The notes under the pieces are model-generated. The model was not told where the DNA came from. It worked only from the letters and a program-made list of their open reading frames with translations, and did not search any database. Positions 19,200 through 27,643 of a stretch of DNA of 64,000 nt are shown here, piece by piece (position 1 is the first letter of the stretch; every line of letters begins with the position of its first letter). Source of the stretch: an uncultured Pelagibacteraceae bacterium (GTDB lineage: Bacteria > Pseudomonadota > Alphaproteobacteria > Pelagibacterales > Pelagibacteraceae); assembly GCA_902560625.1 (NCBI GenBank), contig CACEMD010000002.1:62001-126000 (forward strand), read 5' to 3'. The translations under genes were made by a program, and so were the position numbers.

Positions 19200-21680
19200 A
19201 TGTTAAAAAATAAAATTAATGCTGTATTGGGTCCTACAAATACAGGAAAGACCTTCCTTGCAATTGAAACTATGCTTTCTTTTGAATCAGGGATGATAGG
19301 CTTTCCTTTACGACTATTAGCTAGAGAAGTTTATGATAAAATTATAAAAAAAGTCCCCGTAGATAAAGTTGCATTAATTACTGGAGAGGAAAAAATAATA
19401 CCAGCTAATTCGAAATATTTCTTATGTACAGTTGAGTCCATGCCTACAGATAAAAATTTAGATTTTGTTGGTATTGATGAAATACAGATGTCTGCAGATC
19501 ACGAACGTGGTCACATTTTCACAGATAGGCTATTAAACCTAAGAGGTGAAAAACTCACTATGTTTATGGGTTCAAGCTCTATGAAGAATATTATAGATAA
19601 ACTTGATGAGGATGTTGAATATATTAATCGAAAAAGACTTTCAAAACTTACATACTCTGGTCATAAAAAAATTTCTAGAATTGAGAGAAAAAGTGCAATA
19701 ATTGCTTTCTCTGCTGAAGAAGTATATGCAATTGCTGAATTAATACGAAGACAAAAAGGTGGAGCAGCAATTGTAATGGGTTCTTTAAGCCCAAAGACTA
19801 GGAATTCTCAAGTAGAACTTTATCAATCGGGCGATGTAGATTATTTAGTTGCAACAGATGCTATTGGAATGGGTATTAACATGGACTTAGAAAATGTTTA
19901 TTTTTCAAACTTAAAAAAGTTTGATGGTAAAAAACTTAGGAGACTTAAAGTTTCAGAAATAGGTCAAATTTCAGGTAGAGCAGGTAGATATTTAAATGAT
20001 GGCTCCTTTGGGATTACTGGTGATTGCGGAGAAATCAGTGCAGAAGAAGTTGAGCTTTTAGAAAATCATAAATTTGATAATATTCATTCAATATATTGGC
20101 GGAATACAAAATTAAATTTTAAAAATGGAAATTATTTAATTAAATCTTTAGAAGAGAGACCAAATAAATCTTGGCTTAAAAGAATTTACGAATGCGAGGA
20201 TGAAAAAGTTTTGAGACATATTTTAAAGGGTATAGAAAAATTAGAAGTTTATAATAATGAAAATGAATTAAAATTATTATGGGAATGCTGCCAAATACCT
20301 GATTTTGTTAAGAAAACTTATGGAAATCATTTGGAAGTGGTTGGAAAAGTCTTTAATTTTTTAAGAGAAAAACCAGGACGAATTTCTAATACTTATATGA
20401 AACAGCAATTATCAAGTTTAGATAGGTTAGAAGGAAATGTGGACTCTATATCAAACAGAATAGCAAATGTAAGAACATGGGCATATGTTTCAAATAAGTC
20501 AAATTGGGTTGAAAACCAAGATTACTGGATAGAAAGAACAAAATACATTGAAGATAAACTTTCTGATCGCCTTCACGAAGAACTAATTAAAAGTTTTATA
20601 GACAAAAGAGCTAGTATGCTAGCAAAAGGGCTAAAACAAGATGCTATTTTTGAAACCAAAATTATTGAAAAAGAGAAAGTTTTTATTGATAAACAATTTA
20701 TCGGAAAATTAAAAGGTTTAAAACTAGATTTAGATTTAAAAATTGGTGCTCTTGATGCAGATATAAAATCATTAAAGAAGGCCGCAAGGCAAAATGTAGG
20801 CCCAGAAATAATAAATCGAATAGAAAAAATCATTAAACTAAATTCAATAAGACTAGAAAATGATTTAAAAATTTATTGGGAAAAATATCCTATTGCTAAA
20901 CTGGCACCAGGAAAAGATTATTTAAAACCAGAAATTTCTCTAATCATTGATGATATGATTGAAAGTTTAGATAAACAAAAATTAAAAAATCATTTAGATA
21001 ATTGGATATCTAACAAAATCAATATAGATTTGAAAGATCTCTTAAGCTTAAAAAACTCTGAACAAAAAAATCCACAAGTGAGAGCACTATCTTACCTCAT
21101 TTATGAAAATAATGGTGTTGTCAAAAGAGAAAAAGTTTCAGGAATTTTAAAAAAGCTTGAACAAGATGACAGAAAAATTTTAAGAAGCATGGGTATAAAA
21201 TTTGGAAGATATCATATATTTTTATATAAATTATTTAAGCCTAATCCAGTCTCTTTAAGAATATGTTTGTGGAAAAATTTTCACCAAAATTATTTTGATT
21301 TAGAACCACCAACATTTGGATTAAACTTTATAGAAGAAAAAGTTTTTAAAAATAATTCTTTTATGCTTTTATGCGGTTTTGAAAGGTTTGGAAGTTTTTA
21401 CGTAAGAATTGATATATTGGAAAGATTATTTATGAATATAATAAACTTAAGTTCTGGAAAAAACAAGGAAATTAAACTTGTACCAGAAATGCTTAATCTT
21501 TTAGGTTGTAGTAAATTAAATTTTTTAAAATTAATAAAATTTATGGATTATAATTACATTGAAAAAGAAAACGAAATATATTTTAAATACGCTCCTAAAA
21601 AAGAAAAAAAGGTTAAAACTTATTTAAAAGATGAAAAAAATAGTCCATTTAATATTTTAAGCCAAATAAACTTTAAATAA
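19200..21680 (+). CDS. SUV3-like ATP-dependent RNA helicase
   Basis: DExH/D-family RNA helicase related to mitochondrial SUV3, which unwinds RNA for the degradosome. 826 residues. Walker A GPTNTGKT at 11-18, motif II DEIQ at 93-96, an SSS motif III (MFMGSSS), and motif VI QISGRAGRY near 255. A long helical C-terminal part follows, as in bacterial homologues. pnp is encoded elsewhere in this window, so the two RNA-decay partners are both present. Its stop is fused to the next start as TAATG. Confidence 0.92.
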   Translation: MLKNKINAVLGPTNTGKTFLAIETMLSFESGMIGFPLRLLAREVYDKIIKKVPVDKVALITGEEKIIPANSKYFLCTVESMPTDKNLDFVGIDEIQMSADHERGHIFTDRLLNLRGEKLTMFMGSSSMKNIIDKLDEDVEYINRKRLSKLTYSGHKKISRIERKSAIIAFSAEEVYAIAELIRRQKGGAAIVMGSLSPKTRNSQVELYQSGDVDYLVATDAIGMGINMDLENVYFSNLKKFDGKKLRRLKVSEIGQISGRAGRYLNDGSFGITGDCGEISAEEVELLENHKFDNIHSIYWRNTKLNFKNGNYLIKSLEERPNKSWLKRIYECEDEKVLRHILKGIEKLEVYNNENELKLLWECCQIPDFVKKTYGNHLEVVGKVFNFLREKPGRISNTYMKQQLSSLDRLEGNVDSISNRIANVRTWAYVSNKSNWVENQDYWIERTKYIEDKLSDRLHEELIKSFIDKRASMLAKGLKQDAIFETKIIEKEKVFIDKQFIGKLKGLKLDLDLKIGALDADIKSLKKAARQNVGPEIINRIEKIIKLNSIRLENDLKIYWEKYPIAKLAPGKDYLKPEISLIIDDMIESLDKQKLKNHLDNWISNKINIDLKDLLSLKNSEQKNPQVRALSYLIYENNGVVKREKVSGILKKLEQDDRKILRSMGIKFGRYHIFLYKLFKPNPVSLRICLWKNFHQNYFDLEPPTFGLNFIEEKVFKNNSFMLLCGFERFGSFYVRIDILERLFMNIINLSSGKNKEIKLVPEMLNLLGCSKLNFLKLIKFMDYNYIEKENEIYFKYAPKKEKKVKTYLKDEKNSPFNILSQINFK

Positions 21681-22108
21681 TGTTCAAAATTTTTAAAAAA
21701 GACGAAATTAAAGCTGACAAAGAAGAGATGATCCTATCTAAAATAGGATCGCTGTTAATACATGCGGCAAAGATTGATGAAAAATATACTGCTGATGAAA
21801 GAATTATTATTAAAAAAACACTCATTGAATTAGGCGCTAATAAAGAAGGTATAGATCAAATAATAGCAAAGGCGGAGGAAAATGAAAAAAAATCAAATCA
21901 AATTCTAGACTTTACTAGGGAGATAAAGAATTTAAGTACAGAAAAAAAAGAAATGATAATAGAATGTTTATGGAGCATAATTTATTCAGACACAAAATCA
22001 GATATGTATGAATCAAGTTTAATGAGAAAACTAGCAGGATTAATATATTTTGATAATAAAAAATTTGGAGATATCAAAGAAAAAGTAAAAAATAAAATTA
22101 AAAAATGA
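21680..22108 (+). CDS. TerB-domain protein
   Basis: 142-residue all-helical protein matching the TerB (tellurite-resistance/DjlA N-terminal) fold in pattern: [24 protein letters not shown] followed by helices and [23 protein letters not shown] in abbreviated form, i.e. two acidic AxxDG-like turns typical of metal-binding TerB repeats. Cytoplasmic, molecular role unknown. It is coupled to the helicase by TAATG and overlaps fdxA by 4 nt. In many alphaproteobacteria an S4-domain RNA-binding gene sits in this slot. Confidence 0.75.
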   Translation: MFKIFKKDEIKADKEEMILSKIGSLLIHAAKIDEKYTADERIIIKKTLIELGANKEGIDQIIAKAEENEKKSNQILDFTREIKNLSTEKKEMIIECLWSIIYSDTKSDMYESSLMRKLAGLIYFDNKKFGDIKEKVKNKIKK

Positions 22109-22431
22109 CTTATTTAGTTAACGAAAAATGTATTAAATGTAAGTTAATGGATTGTGTAGAGGTTTGTCCGGTTGATTGCTTTTATGAAGGCAAAAATATG
22201 CTTGTAATTAAACCAGATGAGTGTATAGATTGTGGCGTTTGTGAACCAGAATGTCCGGTTGACGCTATAGTTCCTGACACAGAAAGTGGAAGTGAAAAGT
22301 GGTTAGAAATAAACAAGAAATATTCCGAAATTTGGCCAAATATTTCAGAAAAGAAAGAACCGCCAAAAGATAATCAAAATTTTAAAAATGAACAGAATAA
22401 ATTTGAAAAATATTTTAAAGAAAACATTTAA
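22105..22431 (+). CDS. fdxA: Ferredoxin, 7Fe-8S type (FdxA)
   Basis: Low-potential electron carrier. 108 residues. Nine cysteines at 9, 12, 17, 21, 25, 40, 43, 46 and 50 reproduce the Azotobacter ferredoxin I spacing, in which one [3Fe-4S] and one [4Fe-4S] cluster bind ([17 protein letters not shown], then [12 protein letters not shown]). The C-terminal tail of about 50 residues is polar. It overlaps the TerB stop by 4 nt, and the downstream CarD start lies 44 nt inside it. Confidence 0.95.
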   Translation: MTYLVNEKCIKCKLMDCVEVCPVDCFYEGKNMLVIKPDECIDCGVCEPECPVDAIVPDTESGSEKWLEINKKYSEIWPNISEKKEPPKDNQNFKNEQNKFEKYFKENI

Positions 22432-23203
22432 AAAAAAAGTCCCTAAAACCAAAGTTGCCAAAGGTAAGAATAAAAAATTAAAAACTAAAAATAAGAAAAC
22501 AAAACAAATAAAACAAAATAAAAAAATAATTAAAAAAAAAAACGAAACACAACAAGCAGTAAATAAAACAGATAATCTTAGAATTGTTAAAAATAACGAG
22601 CAAAAACCAGAAATAAAAAAAGTTAAAAAGCAGGAGAGCGAAAAAAGAATTTATAAGATCAAAGATTACGTTGTTTATCCAAAACATGGTGTGGGACAAA
22701 TCACAGAATTTAAGAAAATTAATATTGGTGGGATTGAAGTAGAAACTTACATTTTGAAATTTGAAAAAGATAAGGCAAATGGAATGGTTCCAGTCAATAA
22801 ACAAGTAAATTTGAGACCTTTGGCTACAATAAATCAAGTAAATAAATGTATAAGCATTTTAAAAAGTAAACCTAAGATTAAAAGATCTATGTGGAGTAGA
22901 AGAGCTCAGGAATATGAAGCAAAGATATCTTCTGGTAAAATTTATGAACTTGCAGAAGTAGTTAGAGATTTAAATAAAGGTGATGATATTTTAGTTGATC
23001 AATCTTATAGTGAGAGACAATTATTTGAAAAAGCATATGAAAGATTACTAACCGAATTTCAAATTGTTATGAATTCTACTCTAGAAGATGCACAGAAAAA
23101 ATTAGATAAAGCATTGAAAAGAAACTTACAAAACCAAGTTCAAAAAGTTGAGGAAGCTCCAAAATTAAAAGAAAAACAAGAAGAAATTTCCAAAGAAATA
23201 TAA
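22388..23203 (+). CDS. carD: CarD-family transcription regulator with lysine-rich N-terminal tail
   Basis: Binds the RNA polymerase beta subunit and stabilises open complexes at promoters (CarD/CdnL family). 271 residues, about 100 longer than usual. The RNAP-interacting Tudor-like domain begins near residue 88 ([19 protein letters not shown]), followed by the helical DNA-binding domain ([18 protein letters not shown]). Residues 1-86 are low-complexity and about one third lysine, like a histone tail. No other good start occurs before the domain, but a start nearer residue 80 cannot be excluded. The start overlaps fdxA by 44 nt. Confidence 0.9.
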   Translation: MNRINLKNILKKTFKKKVPKTKVAKGKNKKLKTKNKKTKQIKQNKKIIKKKNETQQAVNKTDNLRIVKNNEQKPEIKKVKKQESEKRIYKIKDYVVYPKHGVGQITEFKKINIGGIEVETYILKFEKDKANGMVPVNKQVNLRPLATINQVNKCISILKSKPKIKRSMWSRRAQEYEAKISSGKIYELAEVVRDLNKGDDILVDQSYSERQLFEKAYERLLTEFQIVMNSTLEDAQKKLDKALKRNLQNQVQKVEEAPKLKEKQEEISKEI

Positions 23204-23207
23204 CAGT

Positions 23208-23246
23208 AAAAAAAAACGCTTCCCACGCAAACGCCATGGGAAGCGT
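23208..23246 (-). terminator. Rho-independent terminator of the basic mini-gene
   Basis: Perfect 10-bp stem ACGCTTCCCA (23216-23225) with TGGGAAGCGT (23237-23246) around an 11-nt loop. Read on the minus strand it is followed by eight or nine U residues (A-run 23208-23216), a textbook terminator. It lies 26 nt beyond the stop of the 24-residue peptide gene. On the plus strand it is 12 nt after the carD stop but lacks a U-tract there, so it may only partly serve carD. Confidence 0.85.
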
Positions 23247-23272
23247 AATTATTTAAGAAAAAGAATACTAGA

Positions 23273-23347
23273 CTATCTTCTTCTTCTTTTTTTAGCTTTT
23301 TTAGCTTTCTTTTTCTTTTTAGCAGCTTTTTTTCTTCTTTTAGCCAT
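23273..23347 (-). CDS. 24-residue Lys/Arg/Ala peptide (mini-gene)
   Basis: Frame MAKRRKKAAKKKKKAKKAK followed by K and four arginines to a TAG. After Met it contains only Lys, Arg and Ala, so it is expected to bind nucleic acid or rRNA. Coding is supported by context: AGGGAG (complement of 23354-23359) 6 nt before ATG, a TTGACA promoter upstream and a terminator downstream. It resembles the tails of histone H1-like proteins or tiny ribosomal proteins such as Thx in character, not in sequence. Family not recognised. Confidence 0.75.
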   Translation of the reverse strand: MAKRRKKAAKKKKKAKKAKKRRRR

Positions 23348-23366
23348 CTTTAGCTCCCTGTTTAAT

Positions 23367-23385
23367 ACGAATCTTTATGATTCGT
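23367..23385 (-). promoter_or_regulatory. Perfect 7-bp inverted repeat in the mini-gene leader
   Basis: ACGAATC (23367-23373) and GATTCGT (23379-23385) flank a 5-nt loop TTTAT. It lies between the proposed promoter and the ribosome site of the 24-residue peptide gene, beginning a few nt after the predicted transcription start. No U-tract follows on the minus strand, so it is not a terminator. It could be a stabilising 5' hairpin or an operator. Confidence 0.55.
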
Positions 23386-23397
23386 TTGTTAAATATG

Positions 23398-23426
23398 TTT
23401 TTATTTTTTTTGATTAGTTATGTCAA
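23398..23426 (-). promoter_or_regulatory. Predicted sigma-70 promoter of the mini-gene
   Basis: On the minus strand, a perfect -35 TTGACA (complement of 23421-23426) is followed after 17 bp by TAAAAA (complement of 23398-23403), a weak -10. The start point would be near 23391, just before the leader hairpin. The rest of the gap to the acyl-CoA synthetase stop (23427-23535) is plain AT-rich sequence in which I see nothing. Confidence 0.5.
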
Positions 23427-23535
23427 TTCTTTAATTAAATACAAAAATTTATAAAAAAAAATTTAATATTTTTTTTTGTAGTACTTAAAAAAGTAAGAAA
23501 AATAGCGATTAATAAACAATTTTTTTATAATTAAT

Positions 23536-25242
23536 TTAATAAAGTTTCTCGAAAGAATTTTTATATTTCTGTATAATTTTAAATCTTTTTAACTTTAAAG
23601 TTGGTGTTAACATTCCATTTTCAATTGAAAATTTTTCATTAACAACGAAAAATTTTTTTATATTCTCTATTTTAGATAAATTTTTATTTATTTTTTCAAT
23701 TTCATGTTTGATTTCTTCATCTGTTAAGGATTTTTTTTCGTTGTGAAGGACTAATAAAGCAACTAGAAAAGGTTTATTATCACCATAAACGATTGCTTGC
23801 TCAAATATCTGGGAATTAATTAACTCATTTTCAATTTTTTGTGGAGAAATATTGTCCCCGCCAGGTGTGATAAGAATATCTTTTTTTCTATCTGTTATTT
23901 TTAAGTAATTATTCTCAAATACACCTATATCTCCTGTATGAAGCCATCCATTTTTTAAAACTTTATCTGTTTCTTCCTTTTTATTCCAATATCCAATCAT
24001 AACATTTTCACCTCTTACAAGAATTTCTCCATCCTCTGCAATTTTTACCTCATTTCCTCTAAAGGGTGGTCCAACTGTTTCTACTCTAATATCATTTATA
24101 GGATTACAGCTTACTACTGGAGATGTTTCAGTTAAGCCATATCCTTGAAGGGTGGGCAGGCCTATGGCATTTAGGAATAAGCCAATTTCTTTATCTAAAG
24201 ATCCTCCACCTGAAACAAAAGTTTTTAACGATCCTCCAAATTGAACCTTGATTTTTCTTCTAACAATTTTATCTAGAATATTATCAATTATCTTATCCCA
24301 AAAAGTTAGATGATCTTTTTTAATTTTTTTAAGTCCTAAATTTAACATTCTATTTATTAAAATTTTTTTTAAGCCAGTTGTTTTATTAAAACTTGCATTA
24401 ATTTTTTGATATAAGTTTTGATAAAATCTTGGAACTGCAGTCATAATTTCTGGACTACATTCATTCATGTTTTTAATTAATTTATCAATACTCTCAGCGT
24501 AAAAAACTCTGGCTGAAACTGAAATTTGAACAAATTGAACTGTATGCTCGTAAGAGTGAGATAAAGGTAGCCACGTTAAAAATCTTGTTCCATCTTTTTT
24601 AATCAATGGTTCCAGTATATCTTTAGCTCCTTCACAATTATTTAAGATTCCTCCATGACTCAAAATAACTCCTTTTGGATTTCCCTGAGTACCAGATGTA
24701 TAAATTATACAAGCGGGATCTTTTCTATTAATTTTAATTTTAGGAATATTATTTACACTAGCTAATTCAGAAAATAAATTGCTTATGTTAATATATTCAT
24801 TATCTTTCAAATTAGACAGTTTTTCAAAAGAAAATACTTTTTTAATAAATTTTTTACTATTAATTATATTTTTTATTTTTTTATATTGTTCATCATTTGA
24901 TACAAAAACTAGTGCTGGTGTGCAATCATCAATAATATATCTGTAATCTCTTTCGGAATAAGTTGTATAAGCTGGCACTGTGATTGCTTCAGATAACATT
25001 ATGGAAATATCAGTAATAAACCATTCTGGTCTGTTCTCAGATACCAATATACATCTATCACCTTTGCTTGCGTATTTTTTTATTTGATTGGAAAGCACGT
25101 TTACTGAGTCATATACTCCTTGCCAACTATAATTTTTTTTTGGTTCTTTTAATGATGTTAGTAATATTTTTTCTTTGTTTTTTTGATTTTCGTACTGATG
25201 AAAAAATAATTCTGTTAGGTTATTAATATTGTTTAAATTCAT
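23536..25242 (-). CDS. Long-chain acyl-CoA synthetase (AMP-forming)
   Basis: Activates fatty acids with ATP and CoA, probably at the inner membrane (FadD/FAA-type). 568 residues from the ATG at 25242. The AMP-binding signature IIYTSGTQGNPKGV is near residue 180; later motifs include LQGYGLTETSP and the hinge region GWLHTGDIG with ITDRKKDILITPGGDNISP. An in-frame TTG at 25260 would place the start inside tRNA-Leu and is rejected. It follows the tRNA by 8 nt. Confidence 0.93.
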   Translation of the reverse strand: MNLNNINNLTELFFHQYENQKNKEKILLTSLKEPKKNYSWQGVYDSVNVLSNQIKKYASKGDRCILVSENRPEWFITDISIMLSEAITVPAYTTYSERDYRYIIDDCTPALVFVSNDEQYKKIKNIINSKKFIKKVFSFEKLSNLKDNEYINISNLFSELASVNNIPKIKINRKDPACIIYTSGTQGNPKGVILSHGGILNNCEGAKDILEPLIKKDGTRFLTWLPLSHSYEHTVQFVQISVSARVFYAESIDKLIKNMNECSPEIMTAVPRFYQNLYQKINASFNKTTGLKKILINRMLNLGLKKIKKDHLTFWDKIIDNILDKIVRRKIKVQFGGSLKTFVSGGGSLDKEIGLFLNAIGLPTLQGYGLTETSPVVSCNPINDIRVETVGPPFRGNEVKIAEDGEILVRGENVMIGYWNKKEETDKVLKNGWLHTGDIGVFENNYLKITDRKKDILITPGGDNISPQKIENELINSQIFEQAIVYGDNKPFLVALLVLHNEKKSLTDEEIKHEIEKINKNLSKIENIKKFFVVNEKFSIENGMLTPTLKLKRFKIIQKYKNSFEKLY

Positions 25243-25250
25243 TTTATTTT

Positions 25251-25337
25251 TGGTGGGCAAAGAGAGAGTCGAACTCTCACAGTATTGCTACTATTGGATT
25301 TTGAGTCCAACGCGTCTACCAGTTCCGCCATTCGCCC
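25251..25337 (-). tRNA. tRNA-Leu (anticodon CAA)
   Basis: 87-nt class II tRNA with encoded CCA (complement of 25251-25253). The acceptor GGGCGAA pairs with TTTGCCC (one G-U). The anticodon stem TTGGA/TCCAA holds the loop CTCAAAA, giving CAA, which reads UUG. A long variable arm and T arm GAGAG-TTCGACT-CTCTC are present. It ends 8 nt before the acyl-CoA synthetase start, with no terminator between. Confidence 0.98.
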
Positions 25338-25400
25338 ATTATCTTAAATATATATTTTTATAATAATAGTATAAAAAGAATTATTGTAATAAAAGAAAAT

Positions 25401-26009
25401 ATGTTTAAAGAACTTTACAAGAAATCGATAAAACTAGCAGGACACAAAAGTTCAAAAACTATTCTGGCATTTATATCATTTATTGAGAGTTTTATATTTC
25501 CAATACCTCCTGATGTTTTCATAATCCCAATGACCATTGCAAAAAGAGATGAGTGGGTTCGAATTGCTCTAATTGCTTCTATAGGTTCAGTGCTTGGTGC
25601 ATGTTTGGGTTACTTTATTGGTTTTGTTTTTTTTAATGAGGTTGGAATTAAAATTTTTGAATTATATGGAGTAGACAATACATCTTTTTTAAAAGAAAAA
25701 GTTTCCTCGGAAGGAGGCGTGATTGCATGGATGACCCTATTAGCCATAGCAGGTTTTACTCCTGTTCCATTTAAGTTACTCACTATTACTAGTGGATTTG
25801 TTCATTTTAACATATTCTATTTTGTCATCATATCTGCCTTAACAAGAGGATCAAGATTTTTTATAATTGCTTTTTTAATAGGCAATTTTGGACCTACAAT
25901 GAAAAAAATAATTGAAAAAAAACTTTTACCTCTTTCAATTCTAATAGGATTTTTATTTATTATCTTGGGGTATGCGATCTATAATTTTTTAGTAAACTTT
26001 GGTTCTTAA
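25401..26009 (+). CDS. YqaA/DedA-type (VTT-domain) membrane protein
   Basis: Integral membrane protein of the SNARE-associated/VTT superfamily; relatives act in lipid scrambling or membrane homeostasis, but the exact role of the YqaA branch is unknown. 202 residues, about five membrane segments. The re-entrant pattern is visible: FIESFIFPIPPDVFIIPM near 26-43, and FTPVPFKLLTITSG with a basic SALTRGSRFF later. Coupled to dsbB by TAATG; yqaA-dsbB-coq7 is a recurring alphaproteobacterial order. Confidence 0.85.
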   Translation: MFKELYKKSIKLAGHKSSKTILAFISFIESFIFPIPPDVFIIPMTIAKRDEWVRIALIASIGSVLGACLGYFIGFVFFNEVGIKIFELYGVDNTSFLKEKVSSEGGVIAWMTLLAIAGFTPVPFKLLTITSGFVHFNIFYFVIISALTRGSRFFIIAFLIGNFGPTMKKIIEKKLLPLSILIGFLFIILGYAIYNFLVNFGS

Positions 26010-26488
26010 TGATTAAAATTCTTACATTTAATAAACTTTATTTATTTATTTCGACAATAAGTATTTTTAGTCTATTAAGTGCAATTTACATAGAATATGT
26101 TTTAGGAGTAAGACCATGCATTTTGTGTTTATACCAAAGATTGCCTTACATAATTTCAATTTTTTTGTGTTTTTTCGGTTATTATAACTTAGAAAATAAA
26201 CTTTGGATTTATCTTTTAATAATTATTTTTTTATTTGGTTCTGTATTATCAGGCTATCATGTAGGTATAGAAAACAATTTTTTTAAAGAATTTTCTGGAT
26301 GTACATCTAATAACCTAAATATCACAGATAAAAAGGAATTACTTAATTCATTAAGAGAAAGCCAGCCTAATTGTAAAGATGTAACCTTTAAATTATTAGG
26401 ATTCTCACTTGCGACTATTAATTTATTCTTATCTATATTTATTGTTATATTAAGTGTTATGGTTTTTAAAAATGAAAAAAACAGATAA
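26009..26488 (+). CDS. dsbB: DsbB-family disulfide bond protein
   Basis: Inner-membrane quinone reductase that reoxidises periplasmic DsbA-like thiol oxidases. 159 residues with four membrane helices. The periplasmic cysteine pairs are C37-x-x-C40 (RPCILCLYQR, with the conserved Arg after it) and C98/C122 in the second loop. The adjacent coq7 makes ubiquinone, the electron acceptor for this enzyme class. The coq7 start lies 17 nt inside this gene. Confidence 0.92.
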   Translation: MIKILTFNKLYLFISTISIFSLLSAIYIEYVLGVRPCILCLYQRLPYIISIFLCFFGYYNLENKLWIYLLIIIFLFGSVLSGYHVGIENNFFKEFSGCTSNNLNITDKKELLNSLRESQPNCKDVTFKLLGFSLATINLFLSIFIVILSVMVFKNEKNR

Positions 26489-27005
26489 AAAATTATTAGA
26501 AGAATTTATTAGAGTGGATCATGCAGGGGAGAGAGGTGCAATTAAAATTTATGAAGGCCAACTTCTTGCTTTAAAAACAATTATGAAAAATGATGAATTA
26601 AAAGAAAAAATTGAAGAAATGAAAATTCATGAACAAGAACACTCAGATTTTTTTGATAAAGAGATAAAAAAAAGAAATATTGAACCAACAAAATTTTTAC
26701 CTCTCTGGGATATATTGGGAGTAACTTTGGGATTTGGGTCCACAATTCTTGGTAATAAAGCTGCTATGCTATGTACTGCATCTGTTGAAGAAGTAATTGA
26801 TGAACATTATCAAAATCAGATTAGTAAGATTGGAGATGATGAAAAAATTTTGAAAAATAAGATTATTAAATTTAGAGAGGATGAGCTGCATCATAAAAAT
26901 ATAGCATACGAAAATGGGGCAAGTAAAGAAGGTCTTTACTCTCTTTTAGATAAGATTATTAAAACAAGTTCAAGAATTGCTATTACGATTTCTGAAAAAA
27001 TTTAA
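26472..27005 (+). CDS. coq7: 3-demethoxyubiquinol 3-hydroxylase (Coq7 type)
   Basis: Di-iron hydroxylase of ubiquinone biosynthesis. 177 residues from the ATG at 26472; a GTG at 26454 would add six residues. The di-iron ligands appear as E-x-x-H patterns: RVDHAGERGA with the first Glu, HEQEHSDFF, EEVIDEHYQNQ and EDELHHK. The short single-domain form matches alphaproteobacterial and mitochondrial Coq7. The gene is the last of yqaA-dsbB-coq7. Confidence 0.94.
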   Translation: MKKTDKKLLEEFIRVDHAGERGAIKIYEGQLLALKTIMKNDELKEKIEEMKIHEQEHSDFFDKEIKKRNIEPTKFLPLWDILGVTLGFGSTILGNKAAMLCTASVEEVIDEHYQNQISKIGDDEKILKNKIIKFREDELHHKNIAYENGASKEGLYSLLDKIIKTSSRIAITISEKI

Positions 27006-27575
27006 TTAAGGTTCAAGCTCAACGTCCCAATATAGATAATCAATCCAGCTTTCGTGTAAAAAGTTAGGAGGAAAGTTTTTTCCATTTCTATGTAAGTCTT
27101 CAGTGGTAGGCTGATAAGGTAATTGATTTAATTTCATACCTGAACTTTTAAGAAGTCTTCCTCCTTTCTGAACATTACAACTTGAACAAGCAGTTACAAC
27201 ATTATCCCAATCGGTTTTGCCACCTTTGGATCTTGGAAGCAAATGATCAAAAGTTAAATCATTTTTACTTCCACAATATTGACATGAAAATTTATCTCTT
27301 AAAAAAACATTAAATCTTGTAAAATTTGGATTTGATTGTGGCTTTATAAACGATTTCAAGGCTATAACACTTGGAAGTTTCATGCTAAATGAAGGGCTTC
27401 TAATTACTCTGTCATAATGATTTACAATTACTACTCTGTCTAAAAAAACAGATTTGATCGAGTCCTGCCAGCTCCAGAGTGAAAGTGGATAATAGCTAAG
27501 TGGTCTGTAGTCAGCATTAAGAACTAACGCTGGGCATTTCTCGAGAGAAATATTTTGACTATCTAATTGTTTCAT
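27006..27575 (-). CDS. HNH endonuclease-domain protein
   Basis: 189 residues. The HNH core has zinc ligands C98-x-x-C101 (FSCQYCG) and C130-x-x-C133 (TACSSCN), with DH at 110-111 and N125 as the catalytic set. A conserved N-terminal domain (CPALVLNADYRPLSYYPLS) is found in a widespread alphaproteobacterial HNH family whose biological role is not established. The start codon follows a 68-nt spacer. Its stop abuts coq7's stop (convergent, no gap). Confidence 0.85.
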   Translation of the reverse strand: MKQLDSQNISLEKCPALVLNADYRPLSYYPLSLWSWQDSIKSVFLDRVVIVNHYDRVIRSPSFSMKLPSVIALKSFIKPQSNPNFTRFNVFLRDKFSCQYCGSKNDLTFDHLLPRSKGGKTDWDNVVTACSSCNVQKGGRLLKSSGMKLNQLPYQPTTEDLHRNGKNFPPNFLHESWIDYLYWDVELEP

Positions 27576-27643
27576 TTAATAAGACTAGCTCAAATAAATT
27601 AAATTATCAATGGAACATATTAAATATTAAATTTTTATTAAAC

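Noticed and set aside
25243-25260. TTG start adding six residues to the acyl-CoA synthetase
   Set aside because: Would place the start codon inside tRNA-Leu; ATG at 25242 is the better start.
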